Shown here: piece by piece, positions 33,210-43,899 of the stretch
How the letters are laid out: each line of letters begins with the position of its first letter
Numbering within the stretch: the stretch's first letter is position 1
Source: Adiantum capillus-veneris
Lineage: Eukaryota > Streptophyta > Polypodiopsida > Polypodiales > Pteridaceae
Reading direction: 5' to 3'
Assembly (NCBI GenBank): GCA_014529385.2
Contig: CM043954.1
Coordinates: 5,805,806 to 5,869,805 of the forward strand
Length of the DNA: 64,000 nucleotides
Notes under the pieces: generated by a model
What the model saw: the letters and a program-made list of their open reading frames with translations, nothing else
Told to the model about the DNA's origin: nothing
Databases searched by the model: none
Translations under genes and position numbers: made by a program

Positions 33210-34270
33210 GTTACTAGTGTGTTTAGCAGAAGGTAAGAATATCAAAGAGCAGTGACATGGTTTTGAATGATACAGAGGGTGTAAATAGAATAGATTGATA
33301 TCCTTAAAATTCTATCCATAACCACAAGCCACCAGGAATATTGTCATTCTTGTTCCCATGAACAACAATTACTATTTTATAAAACAACTCACTATATAAT
33401 ATAGTCACAACTGAAATATAAAGTGCTTAAAAAACGAGCTTGCTTTTAGTTCTTTGAGTTTTACGATTTTCAGTCAATCGAGCATAATAATGATTACCGA
33501 ACTTCACCTACCTAGTTAAATGTCCCATGCACAATATCCCATGCCGAAGTTAAGGGTGTTTACACACTGCTGAGTGTTTTTGGTTTATTAAATTCTAAGA
33601 CAAGTTTTTGCGTGCTGAAAAGAGTGGTTGCATATTGAGTTTGTTAGAGAGGCCACCAATGAAATTAAAAGGAGCTACACCACAGTACTATGGGGGATCG
33701 ATAGACAGAGCATGCGAAAATAGCTTAGGTTTAAAGGATGGGGGTGTGTCAGTTCATGGCTTCTCTTAGTTAATAAAAGGAAAAACTACCAAAATACCCC
33801 TCTAATTTGCGAGAATTCCCAAAATACCCCTCAAATTTCAAAAATTCCAAAAAAAGCCCGAATATTTTGTCACAAATTCCTAAAATTCCCTTCAAGTTTT
33901 CCAAAATTCCCAAAGTACCCCTGGTCCCGAGATTAAATTTCTTGAATGGAAAAACAAATTGTAGCTTTTCATAAGAAGACTGCCTGTCTATCAATAAAAG
34001 ATGCTAAAAAATAGAGTTTAGGTATGTTACATAGGCTTTGGAGATGAATTTCGTCTTTATTTTTAGATATAATTGCCCTTTTTGCATGGTAATTTGTGAC
34101 AAATTACATGCTAAGAACTCAAAAACGGATCTAAATTGTCAAAAAGAATTAAATTTAGAAAATCTTGAACTGTCCAATCGACATAGATGCAAGGGTCATG
34201 GTTTCATTATGTGAAAGGGGCCTGTAGGACCCTATTGTATTTTTTAAAACCTAGCACGTCCCTAATATAA
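33210..34270. other. spacer between divergent genes
   Basis: About 1.1 kb between the 5' end of the MULE-like gene (minus) and the first transcribed-looking sequence of the methyltransferase locus (plus). Apart from the 30-bp tandem repeat at 33783-33931 I see no feature. If the two genes are expressed, their promoters must lie here. Confidence 0.5.
33783..33931. repeat. ~30-bp tandem repeat (AAATTCCCAAAATACCCCT)
   Basis: Five diverged units each contain AATTCC(C/T)AAAATACCCCT or a variant, then CAAATTT-type sequence. The minus-strand ORF with repeated LGI/EGYFG residues here is just this repeat translated. Confidence 0.85.
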
Positions 34271-34637
34271 ATTTTTAATGCATCTGCTCGCCTCTCTCAC
34301 AGGCATCTCTCAATGTTTTCTGCGCAATTTCCTTGGCAGCGTTTCTACACCCTTTCACGCTCTCAAATTGTCTGCACCCTCTCAATGTTTGCGCCTTCTT
34401 GCCTACACCCTTTCAAGCCTTCTTGCTTGCACCCTTTCAAGGTTTCTCCCCTATTGTGTTAGCTTCAATTAGGTAATCTCTCAAGCCTAGCCCATCACAA
34501 CTACTTCGTCTTCATTGAAAACCTCTTTTGCCTCGCCGTTCTTGAATCTCGAGACTCGGGAGCAACTCGAACCAAGCTCGGAGAACGGAGAAGGGAGTCT
34601 ACCTTGGCCCAAAAACCTCCTACCAGGTACATTTGCA

Positions 34638-34879
34638 AACTACCTGTAGCCATCCACGCTGGCGTGGATGGCTATAGGTAGTTTTTTTTTCAATGTTTTA
34701 GATAACATTTGTAAGGCTTATGGTTTAATTAAAATTAGAAGCCTTTTGTAACTGTAATGCTCTCTGTAAATCTTGAATTGGACTTGAACCTGGGCTTATA
34801 TAGCCCTCCCACAACCTAGAGCCTTGGGAGCGTGCCCTGCACAACCTAAGAGAGATGTTGGAGGGGTAGTGCACCCCCC

Positions 34880-34911
<32 letters not shown>

Positions 34912-35452
34912 TCTTAGAGACAATATTTTGATCAAGGCAAGGTACTCCATGGCCTTCCACTTGCCTTCCAAAGTAGGACCTCCAACTCTTCTAGCTACTG
35001 TATAGGAGAATCATGGCAGACACTCAAACCCAAGTGCTTGTGTTGGGATAAGTTGCCAAAGCTCTGCCAAGATTAACTAAACTTTGTGTGTCTTTCTTAT
35101 CATTATGATTCTAAGCCTAAACTACCTGTAGCCATCCATGCCGGTGTGGAGGGCTAGAAGGAGTTTCTTGCGACATTGGTTTAGGGGTAGTGATTCATTC
35201 TCCCATTGAATTTAATCATGTTTTATGAAGCTCATTAAGCTTCCTCAAGCTATCCACGCCGACATGGATGTCTAGAGGGAATTTCTCAAGATTAAACTTT
35301 ATAATTGATCATGCTTTTTTTAAAATTGTTAGCTCCCCTCCAGAAATCCAAGCCGACATGGATGCTTAGGTGGAGATCAATAACATGAAGTTTTGATTTT
35401 TTGAATTGCCTCTAGACATCCGCGTCGGCATGGACACCTAGAGGGAATTTTA
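34638..35452. repeat. five copies of a ~45-bp hairpin
   Basis: Copies lie at about 34638-34683, 35119-35166, 35237-35284, 35331-35377 and 35404-35452. The core is CATCC(A/G)(A/C/T)G(C/T)CG(A/G)CATGGA, flanked by arms that differ between copies but pair within each. Copy 1 has 21-nt arms (AACTACCTGTAGCCATCCACG) separated by CTGG with a single G:T difference. The set lies in front of the first recognised methyltransferase exon, probably in a long first intron (candidate donor CCAG|GTACAT at 34626, acceptor at 35492). Confidence 0.75.
34883..34911. repeat. (GA)n microsatellite
   Basis: About 14 GA units within the putative first intron of the methyltransferase locus. Confidence 0.95.
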
Positions 35453-35492
35453 GTGAAGTAAATAAATTGTTTTTTGTTTTTTTTTTTGCAAG

Positions 35493-38400
35493 TCCTTCAA
35501 TTCATGGACGAGGTCGCAGAGGGAGATGGCTTTCTTCAACTCAAGCTTCCAGTATCTTAGAGAGCAGTGATCAAATAAGTGCAGTCTCTGTCACAGATAT
35601 GACAGATGGTTTGGAGACACAGGAGGAGGAGATGCAAAGTCAGGACTTGGGGCTTGGCTCCATAAATGAAGTTGATGAATCTCTTGCCCCACAAGAGGCA
35701 TGTTTTCAAATATTGTCTTATGTCGTAAGAGATGAAGTAGCAGTAGAGACTGAGACAGGGGAAGAGCACAAACTTTACATGCATAGAGGAAAAGATATTC
35801 TTCAATGTACTCGCATGTTTAGTTGTTTTGATTGGCCACCAATTCCTTTATGTCGATTGATCCTTGAGGCTTACGAGTTGATGTTAGTGGATTGAAAGCT
35901 GATTTTGCAAAGGAGGGATACATGCAAGAAAAAGGAGCTTTTATTGTTTCAGTTTGGAATTGCAAGAAGGAGGAAGCTTATGTGACAGGTATTTCGTTTC
36001 TCTGCTTTGGTCTTTCCTACTGTCTTTTTCTATGGTGTTTTTTGTTGTTCTCATAAATAGTAGTTAAGTGTGCTTTTCTGCCTATGATTATCTTTTTTGC
36101 AGAGGACCTTCTTACTTCATGGGACCCAATATCGGTTGATATACATAAAGAGTTTGAAATTGAGTTTTCTAAAAGACCAAATCTTCAAGTTCTCTCTAAT
36201 AAAATGTTCTATGTTTGGGAGGGTAATCATAGAACGGTCGCTTGGATGGCTGCTATCAAAGAGAGATTCTCCATTGATCGAGAGAAACATTGTAGTGTGC
36301 TTTGTACAGTTATTGATCCTACTCGAGTGCCAGAGATAGCTCTTCTTAGTAGCTTGCAAAGAATGAATTTGTAAGCTTCATGACTTTCTATATATTTTAG
36401 CTGAAAATTTATATGTTGTGTTTTTGAATTTGTATATATTGTATATGACCTTGGAATAGCATGAATACACATGCTCTTGTTGTCACGCATCTTAGGGATG
36501 AGCTTGTCAACTGCTCCCACATTTGTGCAGCAGATCATGAAGCCTATGTAACAGGGCTACCAGAAAAAGATCAAAAGTTGATTGCTGCAGTCCGTAAGAA
36601 ATACTCGAAGGGTGTGGAGCCTTGGTATCCACTTACTCGCCTATACTTGGGAAATCTCTTATACAATGTGAGTGTCTTTGGCTTGCTTTTTTGGAACAAT
36701 CTTATATTTTCTTTTTGTGAAAATTACATATATTAAATTGTGTTTTGAAGGATAAAATATCCAAGTAATTGAGCCAAAGAGTATGTACTTGTTTTTTGCA
36801 AATTATTTATTTTTAAGTATGTGTTGAAGGTTCAAATGTCCAAGGAATTGAGCCAAAGAATAGAGCAAGCTAGGCACACAATGACAAATGAAGAACTTAT
36901 AAAAGAGGAGGAGAAAATATTGAATGATTTAGCACTCAAATATGGAGAACGCGTTGGGAAGGTGGTTGAATTATTTTTGTTTTGGGTGTTTTGCACATAG
37001 TGTAATAGCTGTTTAAACTTGGTTTTCTATTCGTTGCTCAAAAACTGTAGTTGCTAAATATTGTTGATCCGAATCTTGGACCGGATTGGATGGTTCGAGT
37101 TCTTGCACTCAAATGGGGTCCTGATAGTTGGGCTACGCTTGAGAAACTGAACTTGATTGCTATGCATGATGCTCCTGTCTTGAGCAAACTGTTATGGGTT
37201 TCCTTGCTTGAGGCAGATAAGATTACTAGATCCTCTTATGGTTTACAGAAAGGAGATCATGTGTATCACATGTGAGTAAAGTTTCTTTTGAATTTCAAGA
37301 ATCTTTGATGTAGAGTTGCTAGTTTTTTGTGATTATTTTAGTTTTTTATCATCTTCCTTGTTATGTAGTTGGATCCGTAGAGAGGGCCTTCTACAAAGGA
37401 TTTTTGATAGGGCCACAAAGTTTCTGGAGGACTTGAGCAACATTGCTGGTGGTATTTTGTTGCCTCATGATTGCTCTCTTGCCTCTTACTTTGAGGAGCT
37501 CAAGTTTGAAGAAAGACCCTATCTTTATCCTTTGGAGACCTCTCTTGAAGCTAAGACAAAAGATGTTGACAAGCAAGCTATGAAGAAATTGGACACTGTA
37601 CGCATGGCATCTCAGCAGGTAGCCTATAGGTCAAGCTTATCATACTTTTATTTCAAGTTTTCATAATTACAAAGTGTGTAGTGATGTTATTTTGTTATTT
37701 TGTTTTAGATTTCTATTATTCTTGGTTGGAAAAGGCTTTCTACCAGGGATTCCATTCTTAGCTAAGTAGTGGGCACAACTATCTACTGGGGAAGGATACA
37801 TGTACTCCCCTTCCATGCATAAGCTCACTACTTGGGAGATGGAGGCATGTCCATGGTGGATAGACATGGCTTTTGGGCATGTATTGGCGAAGAGAGAGAG
37901 AGCTTCACGATACTATGAGAGTTGGTGGCACATTCATCGATGTGCCTCTCCCTCTTAGAGTGGATGAGGTGATATCGGGTAAATGGTTACTCAAAACAAT
38001 GTCAAACATAATTTGTCTAAGAGCTTTAAATTCTCTTTTTCCTAAAATTATTTGTTTCACATACCGATAATATTGTGTTTTTTTGCTTTTTTCAAGCTAC
38101 AAATACTTCTCGCAAGGAAAAGGAGGTGATTGTTGAGACTAGGGTGGATGCAAACATGGAGCGAGATCATGGTGAGCTTTCACTTGCGATGCAATCGTTT
38201 GTTTCATTCATTTATTGGAGTTAAGTCACTTTGTTTAGCCTCTTGTATCGCAGTACCTCTTGGGGAGATTGTTGCAAAGAAAACCATTTCTTTTGTCTAC
38301 ATCATTGATACTCCCTTGTCTTCTTTGTCCTCATTGCCTGACTCATGATGCAAGGCCATTTCTGGGGACTACATAGCCATTGCTGCTGATTTTAGGGCCG

Positions 38401-39768
38401 GTGTTTGACATTCGGCATGGATTCGTGTTCATGAGCACATGGGATGTGCACGCCTTGATGGGACCTTGTGCGTGCGTGGTGGGAGAACAGTCGCATGGGC
38501 TGCTGATTTTATTTTTTTGGATCTTCCCTTTGGTGGTTCCCCATTAGCCTCCCTTGTTGTACCCCTTTGGGATATTTGTAGCAAGGATCATGTTCGTGCA
38601 GGCATGCAACTTGCATATTCGAGTTTGTCAAACTCAGGGTGGTTGTTGATCATGGTATCTATGGTAGGTTTTTGCTTCAATCATAATTTTATACAATACT
38701 TGTCGATTTTTGTTGTGTGTTTTTTATTGTGACTTTTGAAACCTCTTGTAGGAGATACCATTGGTTGGGTTGAGAGATTTTTTCATGCATCAGAGATGGC
38801 TATGCATCATCGCATTGTGGTCCTCCATCATGGAGCTTATGGTTATGTTAATAGCTTTGGTGGTCGGATTGGGGTAATGCTCTTCTACATATTAACTTCT
38901 TTGTTTCTCATTTTGGTGTGTTATTATTATTGTGATTGCCCTCTAATTGTCTATGTGGTGGTGTAGTGTCATTGTTCTCTCTTAATTATGGTGCATAGGG
39001 TTGGCATGCAATCACCTTGCTTTGTGGTTGAGAGCACCCCACTATTCAATCAGCTTGGCATGCAGCCTTTGGATTCTTACATGATGCACCATCTTCCAGA
39101 GTCTTCTCTAGCCAGATCATCATCAGGGGAGCCATGGCATGGTGGCTTGCAACGAAGTCACTCTTTTATTGCATGTTTTGTGGAGCTTCTTTGTAGGCCC
39201 GGAGGTCTTTGTTTGGAGTTGGGATGTGGCACAACGCTCGTATTAGCAGCATGCTTAGGCAAAAGGCGGGTGTGTGTAGCAGTCGACATTGATGACACTT
39301 TGATTTCAGATTATGTGCAACCATTATTTCGCCCTAAAAAGCGAAGCAGAGAGGGAGCCTCCACCTCTCTTGATGTTGATGATGTGGGTGACATGCCTTT
39401 GCGTGTCAACCCCTTTGATGACTAGTGAGAGTCCACCTTACACTTCATTTCCCCCACCTATTTTATGTTTCTATCATACTTTTATGCTATTTTGTCACTT
39501 TTTTGTATCATTGTTTAGTATTTGAAAATTATGGATAATGATTCAAACAACAATTTGAGATTTCTTGTGCTTTTATGATGTAGATTTTGTATTGCTTGCA
39601 TGTGGATTGTGAGACTTATCTTTTTTCTTTTTGTATGGAAGTGTGTTGCCAGTTTATGCTGAGGGGATTGCAAAAACCATGGCTACTAATATACGATACA
39701 ATTTTGACACCCACAAGAAGTGTCAGAGACGCAATGTCTTTATTGATGACGAGTGTGACTCTTCATAG
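35493..39768 (+). pseudogene. ParB/Srx-like domain fused to a beta-class DNA N6A/N4C methyltransferase, spliced
   Basis: GT-AG exons with matching phases: 35493-35988, 36103-36370, 36460-36667, 36830-36961, 37051-37271, 37369-37618, uncertain exons at 37709-38160, then 38254-38667, 38752-38873, about 39000-39424 and 39642-39768. The ParB-like domain: RVDVSGLKADFAKEGY, then FYVWEGNHRTVAWMAAI (GNHR at 36222-36233). The middle is helical. The methyltransferase part has FLDLPFGGSP (DPPY-like motif IV, 38520-38531) before LLCRPGGLCLELGCGTTLV (AdoMet motif I, 39213-39236), the beta-class order. The last intron join gives NPFDDYVLPVYAEGIAKTM. Defects: a frameshift near 35860, TGA codons near 38341 and 38407 (both explicable as CGA decay), and an unclear middle. 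ParB-methyltransferase fusions are common on phages and bacterial mobile elements; in a spliced plant gene the combination is unusual. Function in DNA methylation is inferred. It may be a decaying copy of a live family. Confidence 0.6.
36738..36870 (+). repeat. tandem duplication across an intron-exon border
   Basis: 36741-36775 (GAAGGATAAAATATCCAAGTAATTGAGCCAAAGAGTA) is a diverged copy of 36826-36863 (GAAGGTTCAAATGTCC AAGGAATTGAGCCAAAGAATA). The second copy spans the acceptor and start of exon 4 of the methyltransferase gene; the first is a decoy in the intron with a stop (TAA). Confidence 0.7.
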
Positions 39769-39769
39769 T

Positions 39770-40240
39770 CACGAGATAGAACCATAGCATTTCTTGTTGT
39801 TATTAGAGTGCAGAGGCACGACATGTTGTTCTCTATATTCCACTAAATATTCCACTTGTTATCTTACAACTCTAAAGAAATCTCTCTTTTTTTTGTATAA
39901 GATATGGCAGTTCTCTCTTAGTATAGTTTAGAAACTTTGTAGATGTATGAGCATTGTTGACTTGCATTAGATTGCTCCGTAAAATTTAAAGTTAAAATAA
40001 AAATTATGGTGTTGAATGTAGTTGTGGATCATTGCATGGTTTGTAATATTTTTGCTACTAGCTTGGTTCTCATTGCTCGACATCAAGTATGAACTACGCA
40101 AAAGAATCTAGAGTCTAATTTTGAACAATTATATTGCTACGATTACTTAGGGATTCAAGATCCTACTATTATTAAAGTAGGATCTTCATTCATCTTTCTT
40201 ATCAAAGCTCGTTTGGTTTCTTTATGTCATTTGCTCGGAT
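39770..40240. other. intergenic/3' flank
   Basis: AT-rich sequence after the last methyltransferase exon. No ORF, repeat or element is recognised. Confidence 0.5.
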
Positions 40241-40294
40241 TTTCCTTCGCTCAAAAAATCTCGCTCGCCATACGGTAAGACTCGTATACATTTG

Positions 40295-42650
40295 CAATCA
40301 ATGCCTGGGTTGGACCTAGAGTTGTTCATCAAGGAGACTAAATTGATACATAAGGGCAAGACATTTTCTTATGAGTTGGGTGTGATGAAAAAGGGAACAC
40401 AGTCTAAGGTGATCAAGGTAGTGGTAGATGCAGGAAAAGGATGTCTTTGAAGGTATGTACATTTAGTAATGGAGGTCCATTTGAGATCTAAAATAATTCT
40501 CTTAACAATTTTCTTACTTGTGTTAGATGGTTACGAATGTGCAAGTTTAACATAAAAGGGGTCAAGAGCTTACATGAAATGCTCAAAATTGAAAATCCAT
40601 AGCATATTTTTAATGTAATGCAGATAGCATGCAGCTTTAGAAGCAGAGTCTACCAAGATTTTCCATGGTTCCTAGAGTACAGTGAGGGATACTTCCCTCC
40701 AAATGAGGAGAATGCACACAACGATGTGGTGAAGGATAGAGAGGAAAGAGCACGTGGAGGTGCACATACGTGTGTCTAGCAGAGTCCAGTGTCCAACGGC
40801 CTCACTCAAAGGGATTTGATACAACATCTAAGGTCTCAAAGTTATTACCTTCAAAACTGCATAGTGCTTGCCTCCATTGTTTGAGTTGGGCTTAGATAAA
40901 CTTTTCACTATTGCTTTGCAGATGGAGGGGTCCGGGGAGGCATCAGGCTCACAAAGAGCGGCTCATGTAAGATAGAAACATGAGTATGTTTGATCAACAT
41001 CCAAATTGTAAACATTTTTTATTCACTTAAAAATTAATGCTTTTCTTGGTGATCAAGAAAGAGAAATGGAATGTCAACCAAGGAGGTGATAGACTTCGCA
41101 ACGAGTTTAGAGACAAAAATATTTCATGTTTCAAACCTGCCTTTGGTTACATACCGTCAACAGGTAAGCAACAAACTTAAATGAGAGTTGCAAATTGTTT
41201 TAGATTCATGCTTGACATTAGGAAGAGGATGGGGTGTAGGAGGGCCTCTTTATTTGCCATGAGCTTATGGAGGTGATTACATTTTGACCAATACGTATAC
41301 ACCATGTGTGCAAGAATGGTGGGTGTGTAAGAGCTGTGTAAGAGTGGTCAAAGGATGCACTTTCATCCCCAAAAAAGAGGTGGATAATTTTATGATTTTT
41401 GGCCTTCCATAACTCCCACATATGTTCTCCGATTTGAGCGGAGATAATAGATCTACAATCTACACGTCGAGCTCTTTCCATAGATATGCTACATGATATG
41501 GTTTTGCCCGCTAGATTTTAAATTCCATTTTGGGGAGAAATTTTGAATTCAAATAAACTAGCCGTTTTGCCTATTTGAATTCAAAAGCTGTCCTTTAATT
41601 AATTTCTTAAAACAGAAGGTTTGACTTCTTTAAAATGCCAAATAAAGAGGCCCTCCTAGACCCCATTCTCTTCCTAATGATCTGTCTGCGGTTTCTGTAG
41701 ATGGCGCTGGCGACCATATTCAAATTGTGCATTTTGGTCCAGACAAAACAGATGATGATTTGAAGAATGCCTTTGTGAGGCCACACATCATAGAGAAATG
41801 TCTTCGTCTGACGCGTGATGGTGTGGTCATGGATTCAGCAGTAAATGCTTCCATTTTGTTTTTTCCTCAAAATGTGTATGGGCTTTATGAATCCATAGTG
41901 CCAGATTGGAATAGAATGGAAGCATACAAGTTTGGACAACTTGCTCGCTTGTCTTTGTCAACAACAAATGATAAGGGTGTATTTGTGGTTGTGTGCCAAT
42001 CAAATAAATATGGAATGGTGCGTGATAACTGCTGCTGGATGGCATGAAGATCATGTAAACATGGTTGTTTTTTAAATAGCGATATGCAAGAAGGAAAATA
42101 GGACTGTGCGCACAATGTTGATTTTTGCAATGAGAATAGAGCACACCTGGACATCAAAGGCAATTTCCATACCATCTGACAATGCCTTGTTCGATTGGCT
42201 AGAGGAAAGTGATTGAACAAAAGAGATGGATGGGGCACCTATGCGAGGTACACTTCGACACCATCTCTCTCTAGAAATAGTTTTTTCCATTGTCTTTGAC
42301 ATTTGTTTGATGTGTAGGTGGTATGGAACGTGGGCATTGGTTAATTTGGAAACTGCTTGCCCAATACACAAATGAGAATGACATTTTGTCCAATACAAAG
42401 GAGACTGTGGAGCATTGTCTTTGTTAGGGAGCCAGATGGGCCAATTGATGATTATATTAGAGAGAAACGATGAATTCGCGACCAAACAACTCTGTGTTCT
42501 TGAAATGCAAGCCCATCGGCTTAGAGAGATGCAAGAGCGAGAAAGAAGACAGGCAAATGAGGTAGATCATGCCCTGAAGATAGCATGCCTATTAGAGCCA
42601 CATCCTAACATTGTGGAGTTAGATCCTCCAGTCACTAACCTAGAATAGAT
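40295..42650 (+). pseudogene. spliced gene of unknown family downstream of the methyltransferase
   Basis: Readable exons: MPGLDLELFIKETKLIHKGK near 40300 (to a donor at about 40452, with one stop); ACSFRSRVYQDFPWFLEYSE near 40628; EKWNVNQGGDRLRNEFRDKN ending at a donor at 41163 (41061-41162); after an intron containing a MITE, DGAGDHIQIVHFGPDKTDDD ... SILFFPQNVYGLYESIVPDW ... VFVVVCQSNKYG (41700-42045); then ICKKENRTVRTMLIFAMRIE (about 42077-42210), GGMERGHWLIWKLLAQYTNE (42317-42425) and a coiled-coil-like C-terminus with QAHRLREMQERERRQANEVD to a TAG at 42646. Several stops and frame changes separate them, so it is at least partly broken. I do not recognise the family. Same strand and close spacing suggest it belongs with the methyltransferase locus. 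Confidence 0.45.
41221..41674. mobile_element. 454-bp MITE with ~37-bp terminal inverted repeats
   Basis: Left end GGAAGAGGATGGGGTGTAGG continues with AGGGCCTCTTTATTTG; the right end is its inverse (CAAATAAAGAGGCCCTCCTA ... CTCTTCC) with about two mismatches. It is flanked by TA on both sides (41219-41220, 41675-41676). No coding capacity is evident. A TA target duplication suits a Tc1/mariner- or PIF-like non-autonomous element. It sits in an intron between two well-reading exons. Confidence 0.85.
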
Positions 42651-42654
42651 ATCC

Positions 42655-43010
42655 AGAGAACACCTGGCATGGTGTGGGGAGCTCATTTTTGAGAATCACT
42701 ATAAACTGTCACTTTTGTTATTCTTTTGAATATAGAAAAAGGTTTTTTCTCAGGTGTTTATGCTTGTAATTAGTGAAGGAGATATATTTTTTGGTTCTTG
42801 TAAACTTATTTGTCTATTGTGCTTACATTAATAGACTCTCTATTTCTTTGGTTGTGTGAAAATTTTGTCTTCAAAAAAAACTTTGAATCACTTTAATTAT
42901 CTTTTTTTGGTGATTGAGCATCAATGTCATGATTTGTCTTGTCTCATCCAATGTCTCTCTGCCTCTCAATAGAGATCTTCACATTTGTCTTGGCAAAACA
43001 ACAAGGATCA
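42655..43010. other. 3' flank, no recognised feature
   Basis: AT-rich sequence after the unknown gene; no repeats or ORFs of note. Confidence 0.5.
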
Positions 43011-43012
43011 TG

Positions 43013-43540
43013 TTATTGACACACAAAGGATGCAACATTGGCAGCAGATGACGTGTATTTTTCTCGTTGATTCAATTTTGATTGATGGCAAAGAACTATG
43101 GAATCATTAGGTGGAGGGAGATTTTTGCATAATATTAGAGAATCCAACAAAAAGTACATAGAGAGCTTTTTCACCGGACTTGTGAAAATGTTCCTTTGCC
43201 AAAAAAAAAACTCCCTCCAAAATCTCTCCCGGTTCCTTAGCTCCCACAGTTCCAGCTCTTTGGTGGGGATGGTAACTCTAGATTCTTTTGATGGAAATTC
43301 CTCTTCTTCTTCATGGTCGTTGATGTCCTCAGAAGCATTTTCTTGTCCTTGATTATCATGGTTGAGAGGGAGTGGCATAGCACCCCCATCCTTGCCATCA
43401 GTGGAGTTCATTGGTTGAAATCCCAATCCTTCTACCAACTTCTTGGAGAATGTTTTAATGTCATGGTTGATGTCCATTGCGGCTATTCCTACATTTAGCA
43501 TCATATGTGGCTTTAGACCGTGCACTTTCTCTTGTAACAT
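43013..43540 (-). CDS. open frame of unknown function, possible gene remnant
   Basis: A 175-residue open frame: MLQEKVHGLKPHMMLNVGIA at the start, a middle acidic stretch (DINDHEEEEEFPSKES) and ELELWELRNRERFWREFFFW. A compatible frame upstream (43816-43568, with KLVHAPSLTFPQVRPS) is separated by stops. It resembles the linker part of a retrotransposon polyprotein more than a host gene, but no motif decides this. No typical splice sites were identified. Confidence 0.3.
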   Translation of the reverse strand: MLQEKVHGLKPHMMLNVGIAAMDINHDIKTFSKKLVEGLGFQPMNSTDGKDGGAMPLPLNHDNQGQENASEDINDHEEEEEFPSKESRVTIPTKELELWELRNRERFWREFFFWQRNIFTSPVKKLSMYFLLDSLILCKNLPPPNDSIVLCHQSKLNQREKYTSSAANVASFVCQ

Positions 43541-43899
43541 ATGAGATGAAATCCTTAGTGCTCAACACTAGATAATCCCCATTAGAAGGGTTCCTTGGGG
43601 GCATGCTTGCCATACTAACATAGGAGGGAGGTTGAGCTTGAAGAAGAGCTCCACTGGACTCTGTATGCTTGGTCTCACTTGGGGAAATGTAAGAGATGGA
43701 GCATGCACAAGTTTCCCTATCGGAGAGACTCCTTGAAATAGGGGACTATGCACTATGGCCGAGGGTGTTGTTGGTGAGAAGCCTGATATCCTTGAGTTGC
43801 TTGGATCTGCACGCACTATCCCATTACATAGGGCTTCTTAGAATTCCATTGGTTTACTCCCCCCCCTCAGGGGGAGGGAGAGAGAGGGGAACGTAAGCT

